A stretch of 64,000 nt of DNA from Phormidium tanganyikae FI6-MK23 (GCA_019359175.1 JAHHHU010000004.1:62001-126000), one strand, 5' to 3'. Shown: positions 44,559-53,026, counted from the stretch's first letter. Notes: generated by a model from the letters alone, not told the origin. Translations and numbers: made by a program.

Positions 44559-45893
44559 ATGAAAGTTAGAGCTATGCGGGCACTCTCACCTGTTTCAATT
44601 GTTACGTATCGTTTGGATCTGATCATCATCACGCTCTTAGCAGTATTGACTAGCATCATTACCTACACGAGCGGTCAAATGATTGATCCGGTTCTATTTC
44701 AGCATTTTACCGAGGATGTTTGGTTTGGATCAGATATTGAGCGGGTGATCTCGAATATGAGTCTCCGTGGTGCACCGAACTACCGAGCAAAAGTTCACCC
44801 ATTATTTACATTGTTAACCTTCCCGATCGTGAAAGGCGTTCGACTAATTACAGGAATGCCTCCTAACACTGCGGTTAGTCTGCTGCTGGCAGGAACAACG
44901 GCGCTTTGGGTTGGGTTACTGTACGCAACACTTCGACTGATGGGATGCCGCCGCTTTGATGCTGCCGTCTTTAGTGTCTTGGCGCTGTCTAGTGCAGCGT
45001 TGATTTTTTGGACAACGGTTCCAGAAACTTATCTATTCGGATCGCTGAGCCTGCTAGTGTGTTTATTTCTAGTCGCACTCGCTCAGATCAAAGTGCTGCC
45101 TGTTTGGAGCTACATTTTGATGAGTATCTTCTCGCTCAGCATCACGACGACAAATTGGATGGTTGGGATTGCTGCGACGGTTGTGAATCACTCGCGTAAA
45201 CGAGCGATCGCGATTACGGGAACGGCACTCGCAATCACGCTGCTGCTGTGGGGAGTACAAAATCGCATTTTTGTGAGTACGACTTTTATTACAGATTTTG
45301 CGGAAGAAACAAACTATCTCTTTCCAAAGACATCAGGTGGTCCCATTCGAGTTTTCTTGGGTTTTTTCTTTCATCCGATGGTAGTGCCATCGCTCCAAGT
45401 CATTCCCAGCACTCGCAATCAGCCTGAGTGGCCGCTGCTTAGTGTTCAGCATTCGCTTCCGGGTTCGGGAAGTTTAGCGGGAGGAATTGCGATCGGGCTG
45501 TGGGTGATATTGCTAGGAATCGGCGCGATCGCGTGTTGGACAGAGAGAAAGAATCTAAAATTGCGGCTTGTCGTCGGGTTCGGATTGCTCGGACAGCTTG
45601 CGTTGCATCTGGTTTACGGTGAAGAAACCTTTCTCTATGCGATTCATCTGATTCCGTTCTTGCTAATCGTTTGTGCAATGGCGACGTTAACGCGCTGGCG
45701 ATCAATGGCGATCGGACTTGCGATGCTGCTGATTGTTTTTGCAGGATGGCATAATCATGATCAGTTTTTTCAAGCGACTGAGTTTCTGAAAAATCGCGGT
45801 CCTTTACGTCAGCAAACGCTAGAAGTGAGATCGAGCCTTCCTCCCGCATCTTTGGTCGGGGTAGGTTTCCAGCATTCTGATATTCACTCATGA
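44559..45893 (+). CDS. Polytopic membrane protein of unknown family, tandem paralogue B
   Basis: 444 residues, the same architecture as the gene just upstream: TEDVWFGSDIER, TVPETYLFGSLSL, LSITTTNWMVG, LPGSGSLAGGIAIGLW and LHLVYGEETFLYAIHLIPFL. By eye the two are about 30-40% identical, so the duplication is old. Seven bp separate them. Same inference for function: a GT-C-like or other membrane glycan enzyme. Confidence 0.68.
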   Translation: MKVRAMRALSPVSIVTYRLDLIIITLLAVLTSIITYTSGQMIDPVLFQHFTEDVWFGSDIERVISNMSLRGAPNYRAKVHPLFTLLTFPIVKGVRLITGMPPNTAVSLLLAGTTALWVGLLYATLRLMGCRRFDAAVFSVLALSSAALIFWTTVPETYLFGSLSLLVCLFLVALAQIKVLPVWSYILMSIFSLSITTTNWMVGIAATVVNHSRKRAIAITGTALAITLLLWGVQNRIFVSTTFITDFAEETNYLFPKTSGGPIRVFLGFFFHPMVVPSLQVIPSTRNQPEWPLLSVQHSLPGSGSLAGGIAIGLWVILLGIGAIACWTERKNLKLRLVVGFGLLGQLALHLVYGEETFLYAIHLIPFLLIVCAMATLTRWRSMAIGLAMLLIVFAGWHNHDQFFQATEFLKNRGPLRQQTLEVRSSLPPASLVGVGFQHSDIHS

Positions 45894-46924
45894 CAATGAT
45901 TTTTGGAAAATTCTGGAAGCGTGGGTTCGCGATTGAGAATCAGCATCAAATTAAATCCGTGCTATTCCAAAGACTGAGCAAGCTGAAAAAACTCCTCCTA
46001 CACCGCTGGCAGTGGATCAACAGTCCTAGATTTGATCTGGTCTTTGTCGGCTATGAAGGCAATAAAGGATGGATTCTAGATGCAATTTGTAAGGAGATTG
46101 CTGCTTACTTTCCAGGAAAGACATACTTTCACTATTCTGGATCGTTTCTGCCGCCTGCAAAAGCGTATTTCTTTTCTCACCACTCGCTTTATCCGACTGC
46201 GATCGCAACGACACCGCAGATTGCAACGGCAACGACCCTGATTTGGTACACACATCCTAAAGAATTAGAGATTAGCACTCAGAAACTAATTTCTGCTCTA
46301 AATCAAGCAACAACGGTGATTTGTACGTGTTCTCGCTATGAAAAATTGCTTCATTCACAAGGTTTAGATCCAAGCAAGACCACATTTATTCTCGGAGCCG
46401 CTGATCCTGAACTGTTTCGACCTCACGCGAGAGCAAATGGGGCAGTTGGGTTTTGCACAGCGTACTATTCGCGCAAAGATCCCGATCGCATTTTGAACAT
46501 TATTCAGGCGATGCCGCATCGATCGTTTATCTTATTAGGAAGAAACTGGGATCAATATGAGCAGTATGAAACATTAAAAAGCTTAGCGAATTTAACTTAT
46601 GTTGAAGCCGCTTATCAAGACTATCCTCTATATTATGCTCAGATGGATGTGTTTGTTTCGGCATCGAAGTTAGAAGGAGGTCCGATTCCCTTGATCGAAA
46701 CGATGATGTGCAATGTGTTTCCGGTTGCAAGTGATACCGGATTTAGCACTGATATTATTCGTCATGGAGAAAATGGATTCATTTTTGATGTTGAAGCATC
46801 GATCGGAGAAATCTGTGCTTACATCGAACAAGCTTTCACAATGGATGTCGATGTTCACACAACCGTAAAGCATCTCAGTTGGCAGAACTTCTCACTTGAT
46901 GTTCAAAAGTTACTCAAGGAGTAG
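45890..46924 (+). CDS. Glycosyltransferase family 4/1 (GT-B)
   Basis: 344 residues. The donor-binding half is recognisable: RANGAVGFCTAYYSRKDPDR, FILLGRNWDQYEQ, DVFVSASKLEGGPIPLIETM with the E-x7-E type motif, and GFSTDIIRHGENGFIF. ATG overlaps the upstream stop by four bases. A truncated second copy of its last third lies at 49353-49670, with a tract of about 181 bp that is nearly identical at the DNA level (46619-46799). Confidence 0.88.
   Translation: MTMIFGKFWKRGFAIENQHQIKSVLFQRLSKLKKLLLHRWQWINSPRFDLVFVGYEGNKGWILDAICKEIAAYFPGKTYFHYSGSFLPPAKAYFFSHHSLYPTAIATTPQIATATTLIWYTHPKELEISTQKLISALNQATTVICTCSRYEKLLHSQGLDPSKTTFILGAADPELFRPHARANGAVGFCTAYYSRKDPDRILNIIQAMPHRSFILLGRNWDQYEQYETLKSLANLTYVEAAYQDYPLYYAQMDVFVSASKLEGGPIPLIETMMCNVFPVASDTGFSTDIIRHGENGFIFDVEASIGEICAYIEQAFTMDVDVHTTVKHLSWQNFSLDVQKLLKE
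46619..46799 (+). repeat. Direct repeat, copy 1 (~181 bp, ~97% identical to 49368-49548)
   Basis: By direct comparison the two tracts differ at five positions. Flanking sequence of the same genes is far less similar. Copy 1 is inside the intact glycosyltransferase gene. Confidence 0.9.
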
Positions 46925-46931
46925 AAAATTT

Positions 46932-47210
46932 ATGTCTTTCTCAAACTCTGAGCCAATTCGAATTTTTATCGGTTCCAGCCCCAGAAATTTGATTGAAGAG
47001 CAGGTTTTTTGCCACACACTGCTAAAACATGCGAGTCAACCGCTTGAAATCTATTCGATCGATGGCCTAACAGGTTCAGCGCAGTTTGGGCAGTCCGTCC
47101 ATCCAGAGTTGGGTGGGATTGATCATCATGATGGGGGTGAAACGGGGCGACATTGGGTTCCACAGATTGTCCTAACAGTTGAGGCGACGAAGCTACTTGT
47201 GAAGAATTGA
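46932..47210 (+). pseudogene. In-frame chimera: GT8-like N-terminus joined to a methyltransferase C-terminus
   Basis: 92 codons. Residues 1 to about 50 (IRIFIGSSPRNLIEEQ, then LEIYSIDGLTGSA) match the start of the GT8-like protein at 49685. Residues about 51-92 (FGQSVHPEL, then HDGGETGRHWVPQIVLTVEA) match the end of the methyltransferase at 52222-52983. The junction is near 47082. The frame is preserved, but no catalytic motif of either enzyme remains, so it is a deletion remnant. It follows the GT gene by 7 bp. Confidence 0.85.
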
Positions 47211-47257
47211 AAAATAAGTAGGTTGGCAGGAGTAAGCTAGAGAGACTAGACATAAGC

Positions 47258-49306
47258 ATGAGAAGCACTCTATCGATTGACAACGAAATTAATCAGTCCA
47301 TCTCCAAATCCCATTACCGATCTGAAATTAACGGTTTGAGGGCGATGGCGGTTGTTGCTGTCATTATCAACCACTTCAACAAAAAACTGTTGCCTAGCGG
47401 TTATTTGGGTGTAGACATCTTCTTCCTGATTTCTGGGTTTGTGATTATGTCCTCGGTTTCAGGGCATGCTAGCAGAAACTTGGGCAACTTTCTAGTAGAG
47501 TTTTACATTAGGCGAGTCAAACGATTAGCACCTGCACTGATTTTGTTCGTTCTCACTCAGAGTTCTTTGATTTGTCTATTTGATCCGCTCCCACAGGTTT
47601 CGCTAACAACTGGGATGAAATCCTTATTTGGTCTCTCTAATCTTTATCTGCTGGAGCAGTCTACTGACTACTTCGCAGACTCCACAACGCTGAATGTCTT
47701 TACTCATACCTGGTCGTTGGGAGTAGAACAGCAATTCTATGTTCTGTTCCCGTTTTTGACATGGTTGACTGGTTTCAGTCGTCAAAGTGCCAAGGGAGCT
47801 AGAAATCTGTTTTGGGTAACAGTAGCACTATTGATTGCTTCTCTAATTGGGTTTATTTCTCTCTACTCAAGCAATCAATCTGCGGCTTATTTTTTGATGC
47901 TCACCCGTCTATGGGAAATGAGTGCGGGCTGCTTGTTATTTTTGGGACTACAGCATTCCAATCGATTTATTTGCGGCGTGAAGAATTTGCCGCCTGCGGC
48001 AGTGACGATAGCAATCATTGCTGTGCTGTTCATTCCTCTTCAGTTTGCTGTGTTCTCTACTGTTGCAGTAGTCATGCTATCTGCAATCTTGATTGCTTGT
48101 TTACGTCCTGAAACCCCTAGCTATAACCTCTTTACCCGTCAGAGCATTGTTTACATCGGTCTGATTTCTTATTCTCTGTATCTGTGGCATTGGGGTGTAC
48201 TGTCACTAAGTCGTTGGACGATCGGCATTCACTGGTGGACGGTTCCCTTCCAGGTTGCCGTGATACTGCTGCTTGCGGTCGTTTCCTATCGATATGTTGA
48301 AACACCTCTTCGTCAGGCTCAGTGGTCTGCTGTGCGCTGGCGAAACCTTGCGTACGGGATAGTAGCACTAATCATTGCTGCGCTAGTGATTACGGGTTTA
48401 TCGACGAAGCTTTACAGCAAGTTGTTTTTGGATAAGCCAGCCTTTGCATCAAGAATAGCGGCTATTTCTCCACAAAATGCCTCATGGAATGAAGCAGCTT
48501 GTACCACCGATAGAGCATCATCTCGTGCAATTGGAGTTAACTTTGATCAATGCAATATTTTAGAATCAGGGCGATCGCAACTCGATAAAAAGCATTTATT
48601 TTGGTATGGTGACTCCTACGCTGGGCAACTCTCACTCGTCCTCAGCGTCATCTCTAATGAGGCACAACTCCCGACTAACCTATTTACTGCCCTTGGCTGC
48701 CCAGCGTCTCAATTTGCGTCTACTGCTGGAGAGACAGAAAAGGGGTATTGTTCAGGGGTGTTTAGGAAATATCTTGCCTACTTTTTAGGAAAGAGCAAGG
48801 CAGGGGATGTCCTCGTTTTGAATAACGCGTTCCACTATTGGAAGCCAGAAGATTTCTTGATCGATCCAGAGGGTGGTTTGAACTTTCAGAATGGAACAAC
48901 GTCTTTCAAGCATTACGTTCAAGAAATTACTCAGCTCAGTGATGAACTTAAGCAGAAAGGGCGCAGGCTAGCTTTAGTTTCAGACATTCCAGTACTTTAC
49001 AGAAATCCCAATATTTGCTCATACTGGTTTGCACAAATGAATAACGAGTGTACCTCAGAAGAGCTAATCAACGTCAAAGCAAATGAATATAGGCGAAGTG
49101 TTTCAAACACAATCCAAAGTAATCATCACTTCAATCAGAAGGGGGGATTTTTAGATATTTACACACCAACTAGAGATCTACTTTCATACGCGCCAGACAA
49201 CTACGCTGAAATCTACAGAGATAAGGCACACTTGAGTAAAATAGGCGCGCTTCGCCTAAAGAACAGCATTCTTGCTTTCCTTCGTCAAAATCAGCTATTG
49301 AGCTAG
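47258..49306 (+). CDS. OafA/YrhL-type acyltransferase 3 with C-terminal SGNH domain
   Basis: 682 residues. N-terminal acyltransferase-3 motif SEINGLRAMAVVAVIINHF, then the GYLGVDIFFLISGFVI strand and ten membrane spans. TWSLGVEQQFYVLFP carries a conserved Glu. The C-terminal extracytoplasmic SGNH domain has HLFWYGDSYAGQLS and a late DKAHLSKIGALRL (Asp-x-x-His). Such proteins O-acetylate exported glycans. CGATCG sites look sparser than in neighbours, suggesting later arrival. It lies between the chimera and the truncated GT copy. Confidence 0.92.
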   Translation: MRSTLSIDNEINQSISKSHYRSEINGLRAMAVVAVIINHFNKKLLPSGYLGVDIFFLISGFVIMSSVSGHASRNLGNFLVEFYIRRVKRLAPALILFVLTQSSLICLFDPLPQVSLTTGMKSLFGLSNLYLLEQSTDYFADSTTLNVFTHTWSLGVEQQFYVLFPFLTWLTGFSRQSAKGARNLFWVTVALLIASLIGFISLYSSNQSAAYFLMLTRLWEMSAGCLLFLGLQHSNRFICGVKNLPPAAVTIAIIAVLFIPLQFAVFSTVAVVMLSAILIACLRPETPSYNLFTRQSIVYIGLISYSLYLWHWGVLSLSRWTIGIHWWTVPFQVAVILLLAVVSYRYVETPLRQAQWSAVRWRNLAYGIVALIIAALVITGLSTKLYSKLFLDKPAFASRIAAISPQNASWNEAACTTDRASSRAIGVNFDQCNILESGRSQLDKKHLFWYGDSYAGQLSLVLSVISNEAQLPTNLFTALGCPASQFASTAGETEKGYCSGVFRKYLAYFLGKSKAGDVLVLNNAFHYWKPEDFLIDPEGGLNFQNGTTSFKHYVQEITQLSDELKQKGRRLALVSDIPVLYRNPNICSYWFAQMNNECTSEELINVKANEYRRSVSNTIQSNHHFNQKGGFLDIYTPTRDLLSYAPDNYAEIYRDKAHLSKIGALRLKNSILAFLRQNQLLS

Positions 49307-49334
49307 ATGCTCTAAGCTCGATTTTATCCAGTCG

Positions 49335-49670
49335 GTGAGTAGAAAAGGTAGTGAAGCAGCTTACCAGGACTATCCTCTATATTATGCTCAGATGGATGTG
49401 TTTGTTTCGGCATCGAAGTTAGGAGGAGGTCCAATTCCCTTGATCGAAGCGATGATGTGCAATGTGTTTCCGGTTGCAAGTGATACCAGATTTAGCACTG
49501 ATATTATTCGTCATGGAGAAAATGGATTCATTTTTGATGTTGAGGCATTGGTCAACACAATTTGTGATCTAATCGCTCAAGCGTTTGATCAGTTGATCTA
49601 CGTTCATGAAACTGTTAAGCATTTAAGCTGGAGAAACTACTCTCTCGCGGTTCAGGTACTCCTTGATTAA
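49335..49670 (+). pseudogene. Truncated glycosyltransferase (C-terminal third only)
   Basis: An open frame of 111 codons. From about residue 7 onward it matches the last third of the GT at 45890 (AAYQDYPLYYAQMDVFVSAS, SDTRFSTDIIRHGENGF, HLSWRNYSLAVQVLL). The first residues and the upstream DNA are unrelated. The nucleotide-sugar half is missing, so it is not an active transferase. It ends 14 bp before the GT8-like gene, the same order as in the intact copy. Confidence 0.85.
49368..49548 (+). repeat. Direct repeat, copy 2 (~181 bp, ~97% identical to 46619-46799)
   Basis: Partner of the tract in the intact glycosyltransferase gene. Identity drops to roughly 60% immediately downstream and to nothing upstream of about 49350. 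Confidence 0.9.
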
Positions 49671-49684
49671 TAGACACTTCTGTA

Positions 49685-50662
49685 ATGATTACTCAATCTG
49701 TTTCTCTGCCCATTCGGGTTTTTATTGGTTCAAGTCCAAAAAATCTGATCGAAGAGCAAGTGTTTTGCCACACGCTGCTAAAGAATATAAGTCAGTCGCT
49801 CGAAATTTATTCAATCGATGGAACTACAGGCTCAGCAACCTGTCTGAATACCAGAGAAGTGAAAACTTTACCGCCTGAAGTCCTTCCTCGAATTTCTGGA
49901 CAAACAGCGTTTTCTTTGGCGCGATGGGCAATTCCAGAATGGTGTAACTATCAAGGTCGAGCCATCTATTGTGACTCAGATCAACTGTGTCTAGCTGACA
50001 TGGCGGAACTGTGGAATTCCGATCTTTCTGGCAGCACGATCGCGGCTGTTTCTTTGAAGCAAGCTCGAAGTCACAAACACTACATCGAAACTTTCATGAG
50101 TGAATTCTACAAGTCAAACGAGGACTATTATCTTGCCAGCGTGATGCTGCTCGACTGTGAAAAAGTGACATGGCGCTTAGAATCTTTAATTGATTTGATA
50201 GAGCAGAATGTTTTTTCTCGTTCTAATCTAATGTTTGTCGGCTCAGACTTCAGAACCTATTTCAACTTGAAAGTGACTCCACTTGCTCCAGAATGGAATC
50301 ATCTAGATTGCGCTACATCACAGTCCAAAATTGTCCACTTTACAGATACGACTCGTCAGCCGTGGCTGTTTCATCATCATCCACTTACGCCATTTTGGGA
50401 GCAGTTTTACTTATCCGCAATTCAAGAAGGCTATCTTTCGCTTGAAACCATTCGCAAATCTTATGAGAAAGGGTGGATTACTCATCGCACTTATGCGATC
50501 GCGCAAATGAATCCAATGTTGCGTTCGATAATTAATCCGTTCTGGAGGGCATGGAATGCTTGCGGCAATTTACTGGCTGAAGCGATCAGCAAACAGATTC
50601 AGCAAGCAAAAGCTCTGCGCTCCCGTTTTAGTACTCGACTTAACCCGACGCACAATTCTTAG
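49685..50662 (+). CDS. GT8-like glycosyltransferase
   Basis: 325 residues. IRVFIGSSPKNLIEEQVFCH, a DxD motif in RAIYCDSDQLCLADMAEL (about residue 97), MLLDCEKVTWRLE, and the C-terminal KIVHFTDTTRQPWLFHHHPL. Same family as the 262-residue protein at 25992 and parent of the chimera at 46932. No membrane span. The C-terminal tail is basic. Donor unknown. Confidence 0.84.
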   Translation: MITQSVSLPIRVFIGSSPKNLIEEQVFCHTLLKNISQSLEIYSIDGTTGSATCLNTREVKTLPPEVLPRISGQTAFSLARWAIPEWCNYQGRAIYCDSDQLCLADMAELWNSDLSGSTIAAVSLKQARSHKHYIETFMSEFYKSNEDYYLASVMLLDCEKVTWRLESLIDLIEQNVFSRSNLMFVGSDFRTYFNLKVTPLAPEWNHLDCATSQSKIVHFTDTTRQPWLFHHHPLTPFWEQFYLSAIQEGYLSLETIRKSYEKGWITHRTYAIAQMNPMLRSIINPFWRAWNACGNLLAEAISKQIQQAKALRSRFSTRLNPTHNS

Positions 50663-50695
50663 TTTTGTACAACTGATTCAACGGTAAATCGTATT

Positions 50696-52225
50696 GTGTC
50701 TCTTCTCACTGATTGGCAAGAAAATTCGGTTGAAGCACAAGATCTGAGATCGTGGTTAGCAATTTGTCGCTGGAAGAACTATAGCTCAGTCAACACGATT
50801 GATCAGGGAATTGACTATGCTGAGCTAACACGCTCTTTCTTATGGGACAAAGTGCCGAGAGCCATCCGCAAGCAACTTCACCCAAAATCCTTTGAGTTTG
50901 AAGAAAATCTTCTTGCTGCTTCTGACATCCAATCTAATGTTATTATCAGAAAACCTTCTCTTAAACTGAAGGCAAAGCGCTTCTTGCAGCAATCTCAAAC
51001 TTATCGAGATGCTTTATCCATTCGAGCCAATGCGGCACGACATCAACGCCCTATTCTTTATATTCCAATTGCTCATTCCAAACTAACAGCGACTGTAAAG
51101 GGTCTCAGCCAGCAAAAGACGATCGAGATTGTGGCTCCCCGAAATGATTTTTTCAGTCATTTACCGATTCATGTACTGTATCTGTCGAGTGAACACGTCT
51201 TCATTCCAAATTTTGATGCCGTTAATCGTCTGCATCAGGGCACTTTAAAGGGACTCGAAGCACAGGGTATTGAATTACTGAAACGCGATCGCCAAGTTCT
51301 CTTACACCAGCTTCTTCAGCAAAATGCCCATCTACAGCGAGTAAACGCTGAGCTTTCAATCCTGCGTCCTCAAGCAATTCTTGTCTTCGCTGATAACCAC
51401 TATCCGATACAGAATTATGTATTTGCGGCGAAACAACAGTCGATCCCGGTGATTATGTTACAGCATGGACTAGATTGCGAGCACTACTGTTTAGATGAAG
51501 CCTATGCTGATGCCATAGCCGTTTGGGGTAATGCTCGACTTCAGCGATACCAACAGTATTCGATTCGCCAACCTGGTCATATTCAAGTTACAGGCAATCC
51601 AGGGTATGACGCGTTTTGCCTGCCGAAGCACTTAAATCTGGACGGTGAATACTGGCTGTGGACGACTCGACCTCATGCCCCTGAGAAATGCTATGCCCCT
51701 TCTCGTCATCCTGAGGAAGGATTGGCAATCTTAGACGCACTGCTAAGTGAACTACAGCGCTCTCCACACCAACGCTTAATTATCAAGCCACATCCATTAG
51801 ATCGAAGTGAGTTATATCAAGAGAGAATTACAGCAATGGGGCTGTGCGATCGAGTAGAGCTTACTCAAACTGATATCCTAGAGCTTCTTGCTCATGCCAG
51901 TTTAGTGATTGCGGAAGATTCTACGAGCGGACTAGAAGCTATGTTTTTTGGCAAAGTCGTGATTCATGCTCATTTTGCCCAATCTCAACCCGTCATGCCG
52001 TTTGTTCAAGAGGGTGCTGCCCTTCCTGCAACCTCTGCTACCTCGTTACACGCTGCGATTCAGCGCGCTCAACGTCTTACTCCGATCGAGCAGCAGCAGC
52101 TTTTAGAAGGGCAATGGCGCTGCTTGAGCAAACAAGCGGGACTCTGCGATGGTCAGTCGGGTCAACGAGTGATTGATTTTGTAATGGATGTATTGCTCAA
52201 GAAAAATTGGAGGAAGTACGCGTGA
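50696..52225 (+). CDS. GT-B-type surface polysaccharide transferase (capsule synthesis-like)
   Basis: 509 residues from a GTG start. Key patches: VIMLQHGLDCEHYCLDEAYAD, HIQVTGNPGYDAF, LIIKPHPLDRSELYQERI and LVIAEDSTSGLEAMFFGK, the arrangement of QHG, GxPxxD, KPHP and E-D-S-T-S motifs found in capsule/teichoic-acid-like and Kdo-transferase-like GT-B enzymes. The first 200 residues are unassigned. It may add a phosphorylated or acidic sugar, KDO being one candidate (inference). It overlaps the methyltransferase start by four bases. Confidence 0.68.
   Translation: MSLLTDWQENSVEAQDLRSWLAICRWKNYSSVNTIDQGIDYAELTRSFLWDKVPRAIRKQLHPKSFEFEENLLAASDIQSNVIIRKPSLKLKAKRFLQQSQTYRDALSIRANAARHQRPILYIPIAHSKLTATVKGLSQQKTIEIVAPRNDFFSHLPIHVLYLSSEHVFIPNFDAVNRLHQGTLKGLEAQGIELLKRDRQVLLHQLLQQNAHLQRVNAELSILRPQAILVFADNHYPIQNYVFAAKQQSIPVIMLQHGLDCEHYCLDEAYADAIAVWGNARLQRYQQYSIRQPGHIQVTGNPGYDAFCLPKHLNLDGEYWLWTTRPHAPEKCYAPSRHPEEGLAILDALLSELQRSPHQRLIIKPHPLDRSELYQERITAMGLCDRVELTQTDILELLAHASLVIAEDSTSGLEAMFFGKVVIHAHFAQSQPVMPFVQEGAALPATSATSLHAAIQRAQRLTPIEQQQLLEGQWRCLSKQAGLCDGQSGQRVIDFVMDVLLKKNWRKYA
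52209..52213 (+). promoter_or_regulatory. Shine-Dalgarno site deciding the GTG start at 52222
   Basis: GGAGG lies 8 bases before the GTG at 52222, which also overlaps the upstream stop (GTGA). The in-frame TTG at 52207 has no such site. Confidence 0.75.
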
Positions 52226-52983
52226 TTGGATTGCTTAAACTACGAACGAAACAAGCTTTAAAGGTGTATCACGCCAATCCTTTGAATCGAGGAATCGCTT
52301 ATCGACGAGAAGTACAAAAACTCAAACAAGCTGATTTAACAAAGCTCAATTTTGGCTGTGGACATTTTGCGCTAGAAGGATGGACTAATACCGATGGTGG
52401 CGATGGGAAGTTCTGGATCGCTCCCCCTAATCCAAAAGTCATCAAACTGAACGTATGGGATTTTTTACACCATTGTCCAGATCAAGTGGCAGAATTCATC
52501 ATTTCTGAGCAGTTCTTTGAACACTTCGATCGACAAGAAGGACATCGCATGCTCCGCGAGTGGTTTCGCATTCTCAAACCGGGCGGAGTTGTCCGGATAC
52601 AGATGCCAGATTTAGAAAAAGAAGTGCGGCTGTATTTAGGTCAGTTAGAGGGAGTGACTTGGGAGAAAGATTTGCTGCCCCACAAGCTGAGCCACGTTCA
52701 AGGAACTTGTGATCCTTATGGCAAGTTATTGCAGGACGAGCAGTATCTCCCGTCTATGTTGCTCAATAACAGTATGCACATGGACGGACATCGCTTTCTG
52801 TACGACTTTGAAACGATTACTCAATCGCTAACGATGGCAGGATTTTGTGATGTGAAGCGAGAAAAGTTCGGGCAATCCGTTCATTCAGATTTACAGCAAG
52901 TTGATCGTCATGATGGCGGTGACACAGGGCGGCACTGGGTTCCGCAAATTGTTTTAACTGTTGAGGCAACGAAGCCGATTTAA
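52222..52983 (+). CDS. Class I SAM-dependent methyltransferase
   Basis: 253 residues from the GTG at 52222. SAM-binding motif I LTKLNFGCGHFALEGWTNTD, a middle strand QVAEFIISEQFFEHFD, and FRILKPGGVVRIQMPDLEKE are typical of methyltransferases in glycan clusters. The end HDGGDTGRHWVPQIVLTVEA is copied in the chimera at 46932-47210. In some ABC-exported O-antigens, chain-end methylation stops growth and is read by Wzt; whether this enzyme acts so is open. Confidence 0.85.
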   Translation: MIGLLKLRTKQALKVYHANPLNRGIAYRREVQKLKQADLTKLNFGCGHFALEGWTNTDGGDGKFWIAPPNPKVIKLNVWDFLHHCPDQVAEFIISEQFFEHFDRQEGHRMLREWFRILKPGGVVRIQMPDLEKEVRLYLGQLEGVTWEKDLLPHKLSHVQGTCDPYGKLLQDEQYLPSMLLNNSMHMDGHRFLYDFETITQSLTMAGFCDVKREKFGQSVHSDLQQVDRHDGGDTGRHWVPQIVLTVEATKPI

Positions 52984-53026
52984 ATTGCAAAGTGAGTTGC
53001 AGCATTATTACTAAGCCTAAATCTTG

